A stretch of 64,000 bases of DNA from Lachnospiraceae bacterium (GTDB lineage: Bacteria > Bacillota > Clostridia > Lachnospirales > Lachnospiraceae), in the NCBI GenBank assembly GCA_017938405.1, contig JAGBBP010000025.1, positions 1 to 64,000 of the forward strand. Direction: 5' to 3'. A program made the translations under genes and the position numbers. This document shows positions 61,042 to 64,000 of the stretch, one piece after another. Each line of letters starts with the position of its first letter. Within the stretch, counting starts at the first letter, position 1. The notes under the pieces are model-generated. The model was not told the origin of the DNA. It did no database searches and saw only the letters and a program-made list of their open reading frames with translations.

Positions 61042-64000
61042 TTATGCATCCAACTTATCCTGAATCAAGTTTACGGAAACCAATGTGGAAACACCCTTTT
61101 CCTGCATGGTGATTCCGTATAAGGTATCCGCCGCCGCCATAGTTCCGCGACGATGGGTAATTACAATAAACTGGGTGTGCTTCGTCAGCTTATGTAAGTA
61201 ACCCGCATAACGCTTTACGTTGGAATCGTCTAACGCAGCTTCGATTTCATCCAAAAGGCAGAACGGAGACGGTTTTAAGTTCTGAATCGCAAACAACAGC
61301 GCTATAGCGGTGAGTGCTTTTTCTCCACCGGATAACTGCATCATATTCTGCAATTTCTTTCCCGGCGGCTGTGCATTAATCCGGACGCCTGCCGTCAGAA
61401 TATCCTCTTCCTCCTGCAATTCCAAGGTACCCTTACCGCCACCGAACAACTCACGGAATACCACATCAAACTGATCCTTAATCTGCTCGAATTTTTCTTC
61501 AAACTGCGAACGCATCTTTCCATCCAGTTCCTCAATCATCGCAGCCAACGTTTCTCCTGCAGCCACCAAATCGTTTCTCTGGGCATCTAAGAAGGTAAAG
61601 CGTTCCATGCACTCTCTGTACTCTTCGATGGCATTTACGTTAACGGAGCCCAGTCCCTTAATCTTGTTCTTCAGTTCCGCTACCCGCTTCTTTGCCTGTG
61701 GCAGGCTGTCAAAAGCTTCATCTTTTAACTCGGCCGCATCGGAAAGTGTCATTTCATACTCATCCCACATGTAAGCACACTGGGCTTCGATTTGTTCCTT
61801 TAACTTTTCCTTCTTATCGTTTAAACGGAATAATTCCTTATCCAATTCCGCCTTACGTTCAGATAAATTCTCCCACTTGGAAAGGATACTTTTATGCTTG
61901 CCGCTTGCCTCTTCTTTCCTCTTTGCAATATCTTCCGCTTCCTTCTCCAAGGCTCCGCAAAGCTTATACAAAGTCTCGATTTCCTGCTTGGTACGGGAAA
62001 TTGCATTTTCTTTTTCGGTAACCGCATCCACCGCACCGGCTCCTTCGTCCGTAAGCTGGGTTTCTTCTCCCGCAAGCTTTGCTATCTCTGCTTCGATACG
62101 GGCAATATTTTCACCCAGATAGCGGCTGTTTTGCTGTACCGTACTGAGTTCCATACGAAGGCTTTCGCCTTTTTCCATGGCATATTGCTCCAAACGGCGT
62201 TCTTCTTCCAACCGGTGCCCGCACTCTTCGATACAGCTCTCGTTGTGCTTACTTTCTTCTTCGTTTTCGCGAAGCGCCTGTTCCATCTTGGCAATATTCT
62301 CGGTAAGCTCCGACTCCTGGCCTTCGATTTCCGTAAGTTCCTTATGAATTTCATCGTAGGATGAAATATGTTCCTTTGCTTCTTCCTCCACACGGTTCAG
62401 TTCCAGCTTCGCCGTATTCTGTAATAAAAATTCTTCCTGTAAAGCCGCCTTGGATTCTTCCAGGCGTTTGGAAATTTCTTCTCTTTTGGCACGCAACACC
62501 GTTCTGCGTTCTTCCATGGAAGCAAGGCGTTCTCCCAATTCCTCAACGCGCTTCTGTGCTTCTTCCACCTCACGACGTCTGCCTAAAAGATTACTTGCGT
62601 TTTTATATGCACCGCCGGAAATGGAACCGCCCGGATTGAGCTGCTCCCCCTCTAACGTGACAATACGCAGGGAATACTTGTATTTTTTTGCCAACTGTAA
62701 TGCATTGTCAATGGTATCCGCCACCACGATTCTTCCCAGCAAAAAGTTAATTACGGACCGGAATCGTTCTTCCGTATCCACCAGTTCCGCCGCATATCCG
62801 ATGACACCCCGTTCTTTCTTAACGTCCTCGGAAACACCGCTTCGCTCCTTTACCGCATCAAGCGGTAAGAAGGTAGCGCGACCGGCTTTATTCTGCTTCA
62901 AGAACTGCACCATACGCTTTGCGGTAACTTCCGTATCGGTTACAATGTTCTGGATATTGCCGCCCAATGCCGTCTCGATGGCAGTTTCATATTCTTTTTC
63001 TACTTCGAAGATATCCGCAACCACACCGATAATACCGGACTCTTTCTCTTTCAATTCCATAATCCGGCGAATACCGCCGCCGTAACCGTCATACCGTTCG
63101 GAAATATTCCGAAGCGACTCGGCTCTGGACTGTTCACGGATACAATCTCTCTGGGTCTGCTCATAGGAATCCCGGATACGGTTTAACTCTTCCCGGATTT
63201 TTGTAAGTTCCGCATCATCCGCGCGATTCCCGGACAAACGCTCGGATATCTTATCGGAAATTGCCTCAAGACGCTTTCTCCCCTCTTCCACCGCAGATTC
63301 CGCCGCAGACTTATCCGTCTGGTTTTTTAATACCTTCTGGGTCAGGGAAGCCTTCTTGATTTGATTTTGTTCCTTTATGGTACGATAACGTTGCACATTG
63401 GTCTTAATGGTGCCGTTTTCCGTAAGAAGGCGGAATACATCCGCATTCCGATTCTCCAGTTCGTTGGTATAACCGTTAATCCGTTCCCGGATTTCTTCCA
63501 GTTCCCTGTCTGCTTCTTCCTTGGCATCCTCTAATTTATAAAGCTTCTGATCCACATCCAGCTTTTCGTTTTTGTAACGGGCAAGCTCGTTGTGCTTTTC
63601 TTCCCGTTCCTTTTCTACTACGCTCTTACGCTCCTTTACATGAGACTCGCCTACACGGATGGTGGCAATCTGCTCCAGCAAAAGCTTAATTTCACTTTCG
63701 TTTTTCTGAATGTCCAGCTGTAACTCACTCTTACGTGCCGCATTATCGGATAACAGCTCCGTTAAAGCCTCTGCCTCCTGTTCCAGACGTTCATAAGCTT
63801 CCTTACTGCTTTCGTATTCCGCGGAAGTTTCGTTAAAGTCATTTTGTACGATGGAAATCTTTCCGTCTAAATCCTTCTCCGCCTCTTCCTGCTTTTCCTG
63901 CTCCAAAAGAAAGGCGTTTACTTCCACCTGTTTTAACTCATCCTTTAAATGCAAATACTCCTTTGCCGCCGTCTGCTGTTTTTCAAGCGGTCCCAACTGC
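61042..64000 (-). CDS. smc: Chromosome segregation protein SMC (partial, N-terminus beyond window)
   Basis: SMC condenses and segregates chromosomes with ScpA and ScpB. About 986 codons are visible and no start is present; the ATPase head Walker A part is outside. Visible parts are coiled coil (1-300), hinge (about 301-475; YDGYGGGIRRIM, NPGGSISGGAYKNAS), returning coiled coil (480-835), and the C-terminal head with MQLSGGEKALTAIALLFAI (signature) and CLLDEIEAALDD (Walker B). It is followed by ftsY, the usual order. Confidence 0.97.
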   Translation of the reverse strand, partial: QLGPLEKQQTAAKEYLHLKDELKQVEVNAFLLEQEKQEEAEKDLDGKISIVQNDFNETSAEYESSKEAYERLEQEAEALTELLSDNAARKSELQLDIQKNESEIKLLLEQIATIRVGESHVKERKSVVEKEREEKHNELARYKNEKLDVDQKLYKLEDAKEEADRELEEIRERINGYTNELENRNADVFRLLTENGTIKTNVQRYRTIKEQNQIKKASLTQKVLKNQTDKSAAESAVEEGRKRLEAISDKISERLSGNRADDAELTKIREELNRIRDSYEQTQRDCIREQSRAESLRNISERYDGYGGGIRRIMELKEKESGIIGVVADIFEVEKEYETAIETALGGNIQNIVTDTEVTAKRMVQFLKQNKAGRATFLPLDAVKERSGVSEDVKKERGVIGYAAELVDTEERFRSVINFLLGRIVVADTIDNALQLAKKYKYSLRIVTLEGEQLNPGGSISGGAYKNASNLLGRRREVEEAQKRVEELGERLASMEERRTVLRAKREEISKRLEESKAALQEEFLLQNTAKLELNRVEEEAKEHISSYDEIHKELTEIEGQESELTENIAKMEQALRENEEESKHNESCIEECGHRLEEERRLEQYAMEKGESLRMELSTVQQNSRYLGENIARIEAEIAKLAGEETQLTDEGAGAVDAVTEKENAISRTKQEIETLYKLCGALEKEAEDIAKRKEEASGKHKSILSKWENLSERKAELDKELFRLNDKKEKLKEQIEAQCAYMWDEYEMTLSDAAELKDEAFDSLPQAKKRVAELKNKIKGLGSVNVNAIEEYRECMERFTFLDAQRNDLVAAGETLAAMIEELDGKMRSQFEEKFEQIKDQFDVVFRELFGGGKGTLELQEEEDILTAGVRINAQPPGKKLQNMMQLSGGEKALTAIALLFAIQNLKPSPFCLLDEIEAALDDSNVKRYAGYLHKLTKHTQFIVITHRRGTMAAADTLYGITMQEKGVSTLVSVNLIQDKLDA

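Overview
The window looks like chromosome from a spore-forming, low-to-mid GC Firmicute, most likely a Lachnospiraceae-type clostridium. The sporulation genes spoIVA, spoIIGA, sigE and sigG are present, the -35/-10 promoters and AGGAGG ribosome binding sites are Gram-positive in style, and the core gene order matches Firmicutes (ylxM-ffh-rpsP-khpA-rimM, trmD, rplS-lepB-rbgA-rnhB, rimP-nusA-ylxR-ylxQ-infB-rbfA-nrnA-truB-ribF, recA-recX, ftsY-smc). Every gene I can support lies on the minus strand, so transcription runs from high to low coordinates, probably along the leading strand.

Layout from low to high coordinates. 1-7022: a two-gene transcription unit for surface proteins, a 2021-residue protein with a 43-triplet collagen-like G-X-Y stretch and fibronectin-like stalk, then a protein with a Gly-Gly-X tail that leaves the window. 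7270-8346: a secreted NlpC/P60 wall hydrolase. 8507-15831: spoIVA, gpsA, plsY, der, a DUF512 radical-SAM protein, pgeF/yfiH and yraN. 15868-16841: a RelBE-like toxin-antitoxin pair and a YlqH/FlhB-tail gene, each behind a near-identical promoter/operator. 16930-19780: rnhB, rbgA, lepB and rplS. 19901-22689: an intracellular GH5 glycosidase, an AraC regulator and a dus gene. 22740-26735: trmD and rimM, which are adjacent in many Firmicutes, are separated here by an EcsC protein, a decayed methyltransferase, two tiny ORFs, a frameshifted unknown gene and a compactly folded candidate RNA.

27074-29378 carries khpA, rpsP, ffh and ylxM; 29478-31166 a Na/Pi cotransporter; 31223-39617 the infB-nusA translation operon behind a 218-nt hairpin-rich leader. 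39917-43416 has an aconitase-family hydratase, an unknown membrane protein and cheX. 43550-52717 is a ten-gene Mrp/Mbh-type antiporter operon with four proton-channel subunits. 52839-55304 holds sigG and spoIIGA-sigE. 55541-64000 holds a YegP-like gene, recX-recA (with a LexA-type box), rapZ, ilvA, ftsY and most of smc.

Working together: SRP (ffh) and its receptor (ftsY), signal peptidase (lepB), ribosomal proteins S16 and L19, ribosome assembly GTPases (der, rbgA), maturation factors (rimM, rimP, rbfA, khpA) and tRNA modification enzymes (trmD, truB, dus) form a translation and export backbone. The accessory interest lies in the collagen-like surface locus, the duplicated toxin-antitoxin operator, the structured RNA and long inverted repeat on either side of rimM, the Mrp operon, and the missing canonical start codon of spoIIGA.
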